64,000 nucleotides of DNA. Origin: Terriglobia bacterium. Its GTDB lineage: Bacteria; Acidobacteriota; Terriglobia; Terriglobales; Acidobacteriaceae. Positions 23,539 to 31,579 of this stretch are shown in pieces; position 1 is the stretch's first letter; every line of letters starts with the position of its first letter. The notes below the pieces were generated by a model that worked only from the letters and a program-made list of their open reading frames with translations, did no database searches and was not told where the DNA came from. The stretch is from NCBI GenBank assembly GCA_020073525.1, contig JAIQFA010000021.1, forward strand, positions 1 to 64,000, read 5' to 3'. Both the position numbers and the translations under genes were made by a program.

Positions 23539-24225
23539 ATGAACACGAAAGTCATTTTCTTTGATGTCGGCAACACGCTGCTGTTCCCCAATCGCGAGCG
23601 CATCCACGCTCCGCTTGCCGAACGCGGCATCGTGCCCGAGGCTGAACACCTCCGCGACCTGGAATGCCGCACCAAGAATCAGTTCGATGGGATGATGACG
23701 AAGAACGGAAGCACCGACCACAGCTTCTGGTGGATGTTCTATTCCCAGCTGCTCTCCGAGATCGGGCTCGAAGACGACGCCATCCGCGACCAACTCGTTA
23801 CCGGCGTCCGCAACTCCGGCAACTGGGACCAGATTCTACCCGGCACCGCCGAACAACTTCGCGAAATCGGCGAGCGCTACCAAATCGCAGTCATCTCCAA
23901 TGCGGATGGCCGAATCGAAGACGTGTTGCAGAGATGCGGGATTGCCCGTTGCTTCCGCACCATCACCGACTCCGGCCTCGTGGGCTACGAAAAGCCGCAC
24001 CTGGAAATCTTCCGCCAGGCGCTCAAGAGTATGAATGCCGCGCCCGAAGAGAGCCTTTATGTCGGCGACGTCTATTCGGTGGACTATGTCGGCGCTACCG
24101 GTGCGGGCATGCAGGCAATGTTGATGGACGTTCCCGGCGCCTACCGTGACAAGGGAGTACCGCGAGTGCAATCACTCGCCGAACTGCAGATCGCGCTGCG
24201 TGACGGAGACTCGCGCAAGAGCTAG
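23539..24225 (+). CDS. HAD-family hydrolase
   Basis: A 228-residue HAD phosphatase. Motif I is FFDVGNTLLFPN (the second Asp is replaced by Asn, DxGNT, as in several HAD subfamilies), with motif II VISNADG, a Lys in GYEKPHLEIFRQAL and motif IV YVGDVYSVDYVGATGAGM. The C1 cap is helical. The substrate is unknown. ATG 23539 is chosen over an upstream start because it directly precedes motif I. Confidence 0.85.
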   Translation: MNTKVIFFDVGNTLLFPNRERIHAPLAERGIVPEAEHLRDLECRTKNQFDGMMTKNGSTDHSFWWMFYSQLLSEIGLEDDAIRDQLVTGVRNSGNWDQILPGTAEQLREIGERYQIAVISNADGRIEDVLQRCGIARCFRTITDSGLVGYEKPHLEIFRQALKSMNAAPEESLYVGDVYSVDYVGATGAGMQAMLMDVPGAYRDKGVPRVQSLAELQIALRDGDSRKS

Positions 24226-24261
24226 TCGCTCCGGAGCGGCTGCGGCTACAATCAGCAGACC

Positions 24262-24906
24262 ATGTTCGATCAAACCGTATTCGACTCCGCTCGTTTTCTT
24301 GTTTTCCTGAGTGCAGCGATTTTGCTAGCCATCGTTCCCGGACCGGGAATGCTTTACGTCCTTGCCCGCGCGCTGGGCGGCGGACGCCGTGAAGGGCTGC
24401 TCTCCGCGCTTGGCACATTCTTCGGTGGCATGGTTCACGTGTTCGCAGCCGCCGCCGGCGTGTCGATCATTCTGGCGAAATCCGCCGTGGCTTTCGAGAC
24501 GGTGAAGTACCTGGGCGCAGGATATCTCTGCTTCCTCGGGATTCGCATGATTCTCGACGCCAGAAGAAATGATGCCGTTTCCCTTGCCGATTTGCCGCGC
24601 GGAAAAAATCCGTTCTGGCAAGGCATCCTGACCGAGGTGCTCAATCCAAAGACAGCCCTGTTCTTCCTTTCGTTTATTCCTCAATTCGTAGACCGGACGC
24701 ACGGGCACGTCTTTCTGCAGTTTGTTCTTTTGGGAACCCTCTCGGTGACCCTCAATACTTCGGCCGACATTGTCGTGACCCTGCTTGCCGGGCCGCTCGG
24801 CCAGCGCATCCGCGGATCGGCGCGCTTCCGCCGTCGTCAGCGCACGCTGACTGGTGCGGTCATGATTGGCCTGGGAAGTTATCTGGCTTTCGGCGAGTCG
24901 AAATAA
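24262..24906 (+). CDS. LysE/RhtB family exporter
   Basis: A 214-residue membrane protein with about six helices and the family signature near the N-terminus, VPGPGMLYVLARALGGGRREGLLSALGTFFGG, and LTEVLNPKTALFFLSFIPQFV in the middle. Such proteins export amino acids or related small molecules across the inner membrane. It begins 36 bases after the HAD gene, so the two may be co-transcribed; a family B repeat follows its stop. Confidence 0.9.
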   Translation: MFDQTVFDSARFLVFLSAAILLAIVPGPGMLYVLARALGGGRREGLLSALGTFFGGMVHVFAAAAGVSIILAKSAVAFETVKYLGAGYLCFLGIRMILDARRNDAVSLADLPRGKNPFWQGILTEVLNPKTALFFLSFIPQFVDRTHGHVFLQFVLLGTLSVTLNTSADIVVTLLAGPLGQRIRGSARFRRRQRTLTGAVMIGLGSYLAFGESK

Positions 24907-24934
24907 TCCCGTAAAGGGGCATCCGAAACTCCCC

Positions 24935-24999
24935 GTAGAGACGCGGCTTGCCGCGTCTCCGACTTCGGCTGACGAAGACGGGGCAAACCCCGTCTCTAC
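24935..24999. repeat. Family B element, copy B2
   Basis: A 65-bp unit, GTAGAGACGCGGCTTGCCGC at the left, CGTCTCTAC at the right, with internal hairpins GAGACGCGGC-TT-GCCGCGTCTC and GACGGGGC-AAA-CCCCGTC. The right-hand CTA (24996-24998) is the TAG stop codon of the minus-strand bshC gene. Confidence 0.85.
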
Positions 25000-26630
25000 A
25001 CCTCAATGACCTGGTGATCGTGGCAGTCGGGATGGATTTGCTGATAGAGGTTTGCGAGCAGGTCCTTTCCATAGCGCGCCACAAAGCTCACGCCTGCGAC
25101 CTCGCGCTCCTGCAGCGCCTTATGCGGAAACAGGGAGCAACTCAATGTGTCCGCGTGCCGCGTGATGACCTCATTCCGCAGCGATTCTGCCCGCGAAACC
25201 CGCGCTTGCAGGCGGTCAATCTGATGACACATGCTCTCTTGGGCACTCTTAGCCGTATCGAGAAGGGTTGAATCCAGTCTGCCAATCGATTCGCGAAGCG
25301 CAGTCATCGACCGCTCCACGCTCTCGCGCGCTTCAGCAAAGCGAGCCTGCAAGTCCAAGGGCAGCGAACGAGCGGCAATGGCTTCTCGAACCTTTTCCGG
25401 CCCCTGGAGCACGTCGGGCAGACTAAGTTGGTAGCGCTCCAGGATGCGCTCGGGCTTTGGTTCGACCAACGTCGCGGAAAAACGCGGCAGGATCGGCGTC
25501 ACTCGCCCCAGCAGCTTCTCATAAACCACGGCGGCCTGCGCGAAGTAAGCCACCTCCGCCGCTCCGCCGGTATAGACGAGCGTCGGCAGCAGGTAATCCT
25601 GCACCACAGGGCGAAGCAGCGCATTCGGGTTGAAAGTCTCCGGAGCCTGGTCAATCTGGCTGACCAGATCTTGTGCGGAAACCTTCTCCTCGCCCACCAC
25701 GAACTCCCCGCCGTTGCCACCATTGGTCTTGCGCCGCACTGCGGTGCGCGCGCCATTCTTCACTTCGAAGAGCAGCGTGGTTGCCGAAGTCACTTTCACT
25801 TGCTGGTGATATCCCGCCGCCTCGATCGCCTTGCCCCGCGCCAGCAGCGCCTCATCAAGTTCGGACGCTCGCTCGATGGCCGCGCAAAATAGTGGCTTTG
25901 CCAGATCATGAAAGTCCTTATCGGCCGGATTGAGGAGGATGACGCCCCAATCTGCAAACAGCCGTGCAAACAACAGGGCAAACGCACTACCCAGACTTTC
26001 GCCGGGCCGGTACGCTTCGCGGAGCCACGTCGTCACTTCGGAGTCACCCATGAGACTGGCGGCGCGTTCCACCACTGGATCAATCTCCGGCCCGAACTTG
26101 ACCGTACCCACGGGCGCATCGGCGGCAGCGCTACTTTGAAACGCGTGACTTTCCGCTGCGAAGGGCTCGGGGAGGCCCTGTTCCGAGAGCAATGCGACAT
26201 GGTTGACCTCCGCCAAGTCATGGTCCTCGGTCGCCAGCCAGAAGACCGGGACGCAGTCCACTCCCGCCGCTGTCGCCTGTTCTGCCAGCTTGACCGCCGT
26301 CAGCGCCTTGAAGATCGAAAACAGCGGCCCGCCGAAGAGGCCGACTTGCTGCCCGGTAACCGCCGTCAGAGCTCCGCGCCGGAGCCGCTCAATATTGGCC
26401 AGCGTCTTCGGAGATGCGCCCCACGCGCGATTCTGCCGCTCGAGAATTTCGCTGACCTTGCCGCGACGTGCGGCGTCGTAAACGACACGCTGGGATTCAT
26501 CCTTCACCCATTCGGAAAACATTGGTGAACGTGGATAAAATTCGCGAACGGAAGGAGTGTAGGAAAGGTAGTCGAGGAAGAGGCGGGTGGTATGCGGAAT
26601 TTGCTGGAAGGGCAAACACTGCGATTTCAT
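24996..26630 (-). CDS. bshC: Putative cysteine ligase BshC (bacillithiol synthesis)
   Basis: A 544-residue BshC-like protein that would add cysteine to GlcN-malate in the last step of bacillithiol synthesis. Recognisable parts: LFLDYLSYTPSVREFYPRSP, TAVTGQQVGLFGGPLFSIFKALTAVKLA, VPVFWLATEDHDLAEVNHV, AEVAYFAQAAVVYEKLLGRVTPILPRFSATLVEPK and a C-terminal coiled coil. ATG 26630 with GGAGAG just upstream is preferred to a longer frame that starts with unrelated Cys-rich sequence. BshA and BshB are not in the window. The stop codon lies inside a family B repeat. Confidence 0.9.
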   Translation of the reverse strand: MKSQCLPFQQIPHTTRLFLDYLSYTPSVREFYPRSPMFSEWVKDESQRVVYDAARRGKVSEILERQNRAWGASPKTLANIERLRRGALTAVTGQQVGLFGGPLFSIFKALTAVKLAEQATAAGVDCVPVFWLATEDHDLAEVNHVALLSEQGLPEPFAAESHAFQSSAAADAPVGTVKFGPEIDPVVERAASLMGDSEVTTWLREAYRPGESLGSAFALLFARLFADWGVILLNPADKDFHDLAKPLFCAAIERASELDEALLARGKAIEAAGYHQQVKVTSATTLLFEVKNGARTAVRRKTNGGNGGEFVVGEEKVSAQDLVSQIDQAPETFNPNALLRPVVQDYLLPTLVYTGGAAEVAYFAQAAVVYEKLLGRVTPILPRFSATLVEPKPERILERYQLSLPDVLQGPEKVREAIAARSLPLDLQARFAEARESVERSMTALRESIGRLDSTLLDTAKSAQESMCHQIDRLQARVSRAESLRNEVITRHADTLSCSLFPHKALQEREVAGVSFVARYGKDLLANLYQQIHPDCHDHQVIEV

Positions 26631-26955
26631 CGACAGCTCTCCGGTGTAGCGCGGACACTCTTGTCCGCGTAAAGCCAGCGTTCGGCACGATTGTTTGCCG
26701 CATTCAAATGCTTGTTCACAGATCCCCTGGCAATCCGCATATGTTCTCAGTCTCTCGAAACGCACCGCGTGGCAGTTCTGGCGGGCTACTAAAAATAGCA
26801 CTCCGCAGCCAGTTAGTGCCAAACTCAACTACATCAGATGACGCGGAAGCGCTCCGGTTGCAGAGAGTGATTAGGATTTAAGAGAGTTGGGCATGCGCGC
26901 TCCGGTGCGCATAGACTGTGCTTGTCGGAATCAGCCACCAGAGAGGTCAGGTCCT
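26631..26955. other. Gene-free stretch between bshC and the GWxTD gene
   Basis: A divergent intergenic region of ~325 bases. It holds a hairpin CGCGGACA-CTCT-TGTCCGCG (26650-26669), a member of the CGCGGAC-type REP-like family also seen at 45846-45865. No further structure or gene was recognised. Confidence 0.5.
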
Positions 26956-27555
26956 ATGGCGATTACTTCCTACGGCAAGACGACTGCCTGTTTTCTTCAG
27001 GTTGCCTTGATTGTTATGTGCATCGGGGTGGCTACATATGCTCAAACCAGCATCAGCGAGCGGCCGGCAACTGCCGGCAGCAAAATTTCGTCTGCGTTCG
27101 GCAAGTCCTACCAACGATGGTTGGATGAGGACGTCCGCTGGATTATCACCCCAGAGGAACGAACAGCCTTCCTGCAGTTCTCAAAAGATGACGACCGCGA
27201 CCGCTTCATAGAAGCGTTCTGGCTGCGCCGCGATCCAACACCCGGCACAGCCGAGAACGAATTTAAAGAAGAGCATTACCGGCGTATCGCATACGCGAAC
27301 GTCCACTTCGCGCAGGAAGTCCCGGGTTGGAAAACGGACCGAGGCCGAATCTATATCGTGTACGGCCCGCCTGAAGGGATCAAGACTGATTCTGCCCGCG
27401 CCAGTGGCGACTTTGCAAAACCCATACAGGTGTGGCACTACCACTCCATTACCGGATATGGGAAAAACGTTGATTTAAAGTTTGTGGACGTCTGTAGATG
27501 TGGTGATTACCGCTTGGAAGCACCGCACAAAAACTTGCTGATCCCTGACAACTAA
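26956..27555 (+). CDS. GWxTD domain-containing secreted protein
   Basis: A 199-residue protein with an N-terminal signal or anchor (FLQVALIVMCIGVATYAQ) and a compact GWxTD domain: YQRWLDEDVRWIITPEERTAF, FIEAFWLRRDPTPGTAENEFKEEHYRRIAYAN and the naming motif PGWKTDRGRIYIVYGPPEG. The family is typical of Acidobacteriota and Bacteroidota-type phyla; its role is unknown. Many relatives are longer; this is the domain alone. ATG 26956 starts the signal segment. It converges with the next gene, overlapping by four bases. Confidence 0.85.
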   Translation: MAITSYGKTTACFLQVALIVMCIGVATYAQTSISERPATAGSKISSAFGKSYQRWLDEDVRWIITPEERTAFLQFSKDDDRDRFIEAFWLRRDPTPGTAENEFKEEHYRRIAYANVHFAQEVPGWKTDRGRIYIVYGPPEGIKTDSARASGDFAKPIQVWHYHSITGYGKNVDLKFVDVCRCGDYRLEAPHKNLLIPDN

Positions 27556-29189
27556 CGCTTCTCAAATACGACCGCAACATTGTCTTGGTATGCTACCCGC
27601 CAATCCTGCGGAAGTTCGCGAAGCAGGTTAGCTAGCGTCGATCCGGTCGGCAAAAGCGCCGTCCGAATCTGCCATTTCTCGAGCACGCTCTGCCATCCCG
27701 GTTCGGCCTGGGTCAGGATCAGGTACTGGCGCATCCGGTCCGAACCATAGAGATCGTGACGATCATCGATCACGACCTTGCGTTCGGGATATATCCGCCC
27801 GGGGTTCATTCGTCCGGGGTTCATTTGATAGATGAGATAACCTCCCCAGGCATCGGTCGAGAAAACCGGCTCCGGGTCCGGCTTCCCCTGAAATTCCTTC
27901 TGCAGGAAGGTCACCGCCGCGACCGGCATTCTCTTGGGGTCAAACTCCGCATGCACCAGTTGCCGCGAACCGAGCGATCCACCTTGCAGACAAATTGCCA
28001 GCGCAAACACCACCGAGACCACCGGCCACAGGTGTCCGCGAAGGTCCATTTCCTGTGCGCCCATCCGCTCGGAGAAGTTTGAAATTCGGGCCGCGCCGTT
28101 GCGCACCCATGGCCACGCGCCCGGCTGGTCCGCCAGAGAAGTGAAGTGTTCCCACAGGATCGGCCCGGCTATCAGCACCAGCAGCATGGAAGACACCGGA
28201 AGATTCCGCGAGGAATAGAATCCCGCATACGCCGCAAGCAACACTACGAACAGGTGGCTGAGCCGCAGTTTCCGGTCTCCCGAACGACTGGCATACGCAA
28301 TCACCACCAGCAACAGGATGGCCGCAAAGCATCGTTGCGCCCAGCCGTGAAAATCAGGCGACTGGAATTCATCAATCCGGTTCATCAGGTAGCGATCACC
28401 AAGATAACGATAGATGTGCGCGTGCAGGCGCCAGCCAAACGGATTCACGAGCGTCGCCACCGCCGACGCCACCCAAGCCAAGGCCAGGGCACGAGCCCGA
28501 TGCGCGGCACGAATCTTGGCAAACGCATCCAGTGCACGCAAACTCTCCACGAACGAAGCAAAGGCGTAGACGCCGAGCAGCGCTATTCCAAAGAGCCATC
28601 CGCCGTGCAGGTTTACCCACAGCAACATCGACGCGGGAAAGAACCACGGTAGCCATCGCGGCAGGCTTCCTTGATTCGCACGATCCCAACATTCCCAGCG
28701 CTCCAACGCAATAAACCAGAGTAAAGAAAACAGCCAGCTCACAATGTGTGGGCGCGCGTATAGATGAATCGTCGCGGCAGCCTCCGCCAGCAGCATCAGG
28801 ACGACCGCCAGCAGCAAGCCGGTCCCGCGCTTTATCAGTTGCGAAAGGAGCATCGCAAAAACCGCCGCCACTAGCACGGCGCACAGCCACACCACTCCGT
28901 TCAGCCCGCAAGCGCGGTGCAAGATTCCGAGCACTATGTCGTAGAGCCACTCCCAGGCAAACCAGGGCTGGCCTTGCATGGTGGAAGAAAACGGATCGGT
29001 GCGCGGAAGCGAGTGCGTCGCGAGGATCTGCTCGCCGGTTCGAATGTGCCATCCGATATCCGCATCCGCCAGCGGCCGGTTCGACAAAGGGCCCGCCAAC
29101 AGCGACCAGAACAGAAAGACAAAAATGATATCGCGGACGGAAGGCAGGAGAAAATGCAGGGCGGACGAACTGGGCTTCACTGGGGGCAT
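27552..29189 (-). CDS. Polytopic membrane protein, glycosyltransferase-like
   Basis: A 545-residue protein with about 10 membrane helices. A luminal/periplasmic first loop carries ADADIGWHIRTGEQILATHSLPRTDPFS, where acidic residues sit after helix 1 as in GT-C enzymes; ARPHIVSWLF and LLWVNLHGGWLFG follow. The soluble C-terminus has WGGYLIYQMNPGR and VVIDDRHDLYG. The motif NPGR is duplicated in tandem (RMNPGRIYPERK after MNPGRMNPGR). It is the intact paralog of the truncated gene at 149-1357. Donor and acceptor are unknown. Confidence 0.75.
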   Translation of the reverse strand: MPPVKPSSSALHFLLPSVRDIIFVFLFWSLLAGPLSNRPLADADIGWHIRTGEQILATHSLPRTDPFSSTMQGQPWFAWEWLYDIVLGILHRACGLNGVVWLCAVLVAAVFAMLLSQLIKRGTGLLLAVVLMLLAEAAATIHLYARPHIVSWLFSLLWFIALERWECWDRANQGSLPRWLPWFFPASMLLWVNLHGGWLFGIALLGVYAFASFVESLRALDAFAKIRAAHRARALALAWVASAVATLVNPFGWRLHAHIYRYLGDRYLMNRIDEFQSPDFHGWAQRCFAAILLLVVIAYASRSGDRKLRLSHLFVVLLAAYAGFYSSRNLPVSSMLLVLIAGPILWEHFTSLADQPGAWPWVRNGAARISNFSERMGAQEMDLRGHLWPVVSVVFALAICLQGGSLGSRQLVHAEFDPKRMPVAAVTFLQKEFQGKPDPEPVFSTDAWGGYLIYQMNPGRMNPGRIYPERKVVIDDRHDLYGSDRMRQYLILTQAEPGWQSVLEKWQIRTALLPTGSTLANLLRELPQDWRVAYQDNVAVVFEKR

Positions 29190-29287
29190 CGTCGGGTGAA
29201 GAAGCAGTGTATGCGGAGGGCAGAGATGAAGCTAGTGGAATGCCGCGATGGCCGCGCCTGGCACTTGAAGGGACATCAGAATTTGAA

Positions 29288-29349
29288 GTAGAGACGCGGC
29301 TTGCCGCGTCTCCTGTCTCGGAGTGAGACGGGGCAAGCCCCGTCTCTAC
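29288..29349. repeat. Family B element, copy B3
   Basis: A 62-bp unit from GTAGAGACG to CGTCTCTAC with near-perfect internal hairpins GAGACGCGGC-TT-GCCGCGTCTC and GAGACGGGGC-AAG-CCCCGTCTC. It lies between two minus-strand genes, 18 bases beyond the CPBP stop. Confidence 0.85.
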
Positions 29350-29367
29350 ATGAAAGAGAACGAGGTT

Positions 29368-30081
29368 CTAGTACCGCAGATAGCCAATCCCAACGCGCAT
29401 ATTGTGCAGGAGGCTATCGGGCATAGTCACGGCAATGGTCAGGCCCAGCACCGCGTGCACGATGCCGATGGGGTAGATGCTGCGATAGCGGCGGAACATC
29501 TCGCAGAAGAATAAGCCTCCAGCCAGCGTGAAAGTCGTCAGGATGGGACTGGGCAGGTGAGCGGCGGCAAACAGCGTCGCGGCGACCCAAACCGCTGCCG
29601 AACTCCCGAACAGTTCTTCACAACGCGTGAAGAAAAAGGATTGCAGCATGAATTCCTGGATCAGCGCCCAAGCCACGTACTGCCACGCCAAGTGAAGGCT
29701 CGGCCACGTCGGATTCGCTGGCACCTGTCCGCCCGCCCAGCGCACCATGAATATCAGAAAGGCAGCCGTCACAAAACTAACCGCCAGCACCAGGCTCGCG
29801 CCCAAACTGGTGGGCAAGCCCAATCCCATCCGCCGCAGCGAAGGCCGGTCTACCAGCACAAAAACAAGAATGGCGGCGGCGGCCACGAAAGCCCACGTAT
29901 TGCGGAATGCCAGCCGCGACGACCACAGCGTCCGCTCCATAAAGACGTAGGCGACAATCAACTGGAACCAGATAAAGTAACGCCGGTAGGCTAGGGGAAC
30001 CTCGAGCACCCGCACCTGTACCTTGGGCACCGAAACTGGGGCAACTACCGAGGCATCAAAAGTTTTCGACTGAACGGCCAT
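29368..30081 (-). CDS. CPBP-type intramembrane protein with degenerate active site
   Basis: A 237-residue protein with about 7-8 hydrophobic helices in the CPBP (Abi/CAAX-like) arrangement. The usual EExxxR motif reads QEFMLQ here (first Glu and the Arg both Gln), while the downstream FxxxH (FAAAHLPSP) and a later His (GIVHAVLG) remain. It may be a non-peptidase member or have shifted specificity. ATG 30081 is chosen; a TTG at 30108 would overlap the divergent ndh gene. Confidence 0.75.
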   Translation of the reverse strand: MAVQSKTFDASVVAPVSVPKVQVRVLEVPLAYRRYFIWFQLIVAYVFMERTLWSSRLAFRNTWAFVAAAAILVFVLVDRPSLRRMGLGLPTSLGASLVLAVSFVTAAFLIFMVRWAGGQVPANPTWPSLHLAWQYVAWALIQEFMLQSFFFTRCEELFGSSAAVWVAATLFAAAHLPSPILTTFTLAGGLFFCEMFRRYRSIYPIGIVHAVLGLTIAVTMPDSLLHNMRVGIGYLRY

Positions 30082-30101
30082 TCCGTGAATCTCTATAGTA
30101 G

Positions 30102-31490
30102 ATGCCAACCAACAACAGACCGAAGGTGGTAATTGTAGGCGCCGGTTTTGGAGGCCTGACCGCCGCCCGGCGTATCGCCCGAATGGCCGTTCAGGTTACG
30201 GTCGTTGACCGGAAAAACCACCACACCTTCCAACCGCTTCTATACCAGGTCGCCACCGCCGGCCTGTCTCCCGGCGAAATTGCAGCGCCCATTCGCAACA
30301 TCTTGAGAGGCTACCCCAACATTGAAGTGTTGCTTGAGGAAGTGGTTGATTTCAAGCTGGAACAGAAGAAGGTTGTTACGAAGGAGCAGGTACTCGATTA
30401 CAACTTTCTGATCATCGCCTCCGGAGCGACCCACGCTTACTTTGGTCATCAGGAATGGGAGCCGCTGGCACCCGGACTGAAGACCATTGAAGACGCCCTG
30501 GAAATCCGCCGTCGCGTCTTGCTGGCCTTTGAACTTGCCGAGCGCCAGAATAAGACCGCCAACAGCCAGAGCGGTTCCCCGTTGCAGTTTGTGGTAGTCG
30601 GAGGCGGCCCAACCGGCGTCGAACTCGCAGGAACGCTGGCTGAAATCGCGCGCCACGCCATGAACCACGAGTTCCGCAATATTGACCCGAAGCAGGCCCG
30701 CATCCTGCTGATCGAAGGCGGCAACCGAGTTCTGGCTGCCTATTCCGAAAAACTTTCCCGCAAAGCCGAAGATCAGTTGCGACGCCTTGGGGTCGAGGTC
30801 CGCACGTCCCACATGGTGAACCGAATTGAACCCGGCGTGGTGTGGGTTGGCGATGAACGGATTCCCGCCGCCGTGGTGTTATGGGCTGCTGGCGTCGCCG
30901 CGTCCCCGCTGGGCGGCAAGCTAGGCGCTCCGGTGGACCGCGCCGGCCGTGTACTGGTTCAACCCGACCTCAGCGTTCCGGGGCATCCAGAAGTCTTTGT
31001 GATTGGCGACCTCGCTGCACTCAAGGACGAAAGCGGCAAGATGCTTCCAGGCGTTGCTCAGGTCGCCATTCAGGAAGGGGAGTGGGTTGCGGAAACCGTC
31101 GCCCGCGACCTGGAAAACCAGCCGCGGCGCAATTTTCGTTATCATGACAAAGGCAGCCTAGCCACAATCGGCCGCGCTGCCGCTGTCGCCCAGTTCCCGA
31201 AATTTGCATTATCCGGATACTTTGCCTGGCTGGCCTGGCTGTTCATCCACATTCTTTTCCTGATCGGATTTCGGAATCGTCTGCTGGTGATGATCCAGTG
31301 GGCGTGGTCGTATCTCACCTACGAACGCGGCGCCCGCCTCATCACGGGCAGTGATGAATTGCCCGGCTGGGCGGGGCAGGCACAGGACGGTGGAAAAACG
31401 GACGCCTCGCCTGTGCAGCAGGCCGAGGACGCCCGGCTCTCCACTAGCAAGTTTGAATCGACAGCAGCTACCGCAGTGGATAAAGTGTAG
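30102..31490 (+). CDS. ndh: Type II NADH:quinone oxidoreductase
   Basis: A 462-residue FAD enzyme oxidising NADH at the inner face of the membrane without proton pumping. FAD site VGAGFGGLTAARRIA near the N-terminus; FQPLLYQVATAGLSPGEIAAPIR; NADH site VVVGGGPTGVELAGTLAE; VFVIGDLAAL; and AQVAIQEGEWVAETV. Hydrophobic C-terminal helices (FAWLAWLFIHILFLIGFRNRLLVM) would anchor it. The last ~60 residues are polar and probably disordered. Divergent from the CPBP gene with only ~20 bases between start codons. Confidence 0.94.
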   Translation: MPTNNRPKVVIVGAGFGGLTAARRIARMAVQVTVVDRKNHHTFQPLLYQVATAGLSPGEIAAPIRNILRGYPNIEVLLEEVVDFKLEQKKVVTKEQVLDYNFLIIASGATHAYFGHQEWEPLAPGLKTIEDALEIRRRVLLAFELAERQNKTANSQSGSPLQFVVVGGGPTGVELAGTLAEIARHAMNHEFRNIDPKQARILLIEGGNRVLAAYSEKLSRKAEDQLRRLGVEVRTSHMVNRIEPGVVWVGDERIPAAVVLWAAGVAASPLGGKLGAPVDRAGRVLVQPDLSVPGHPEVFVIGDLAALKDESGKMLPGVAQVAIQEGEWVAETVARDLENQPRRNFRYHDKGSLATIGRAAAVAQFPKFALSGYFAWLAWLFIHILFLIGFRNRLLVMIQWAWSYLTYERGARLITGSDELPGWAGQAQDGGKTDASPVQQAEDARLSTSKFESTAATAVDKV

Positions 31491-31512
31491 CGTCGGCATC
31501 TTGCCGGCTGTC

Positions 31513-31558
31513 CCGAGGGCGTCTCGCCCTCGGCGCGGCGGGCGAGGACGCCCGCCGC
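31513..31558. repeat. Tandem GC-rich hairpins
   Basis: CCGAGGGCG-TCT-CGCCCTCGG and GCGGCGGGCG-AGGA-CGCCCGCCGC stand side by side just after ndh. Similar GGGCGAGG-CGCCCGC sequence occurs near 36280. It could terminate ndh or be a REP-type pair; there is no T-run. Confidence 0.65.
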
Positions 31559-31579
31559 ACGAGCCGATATAATCAAGTT

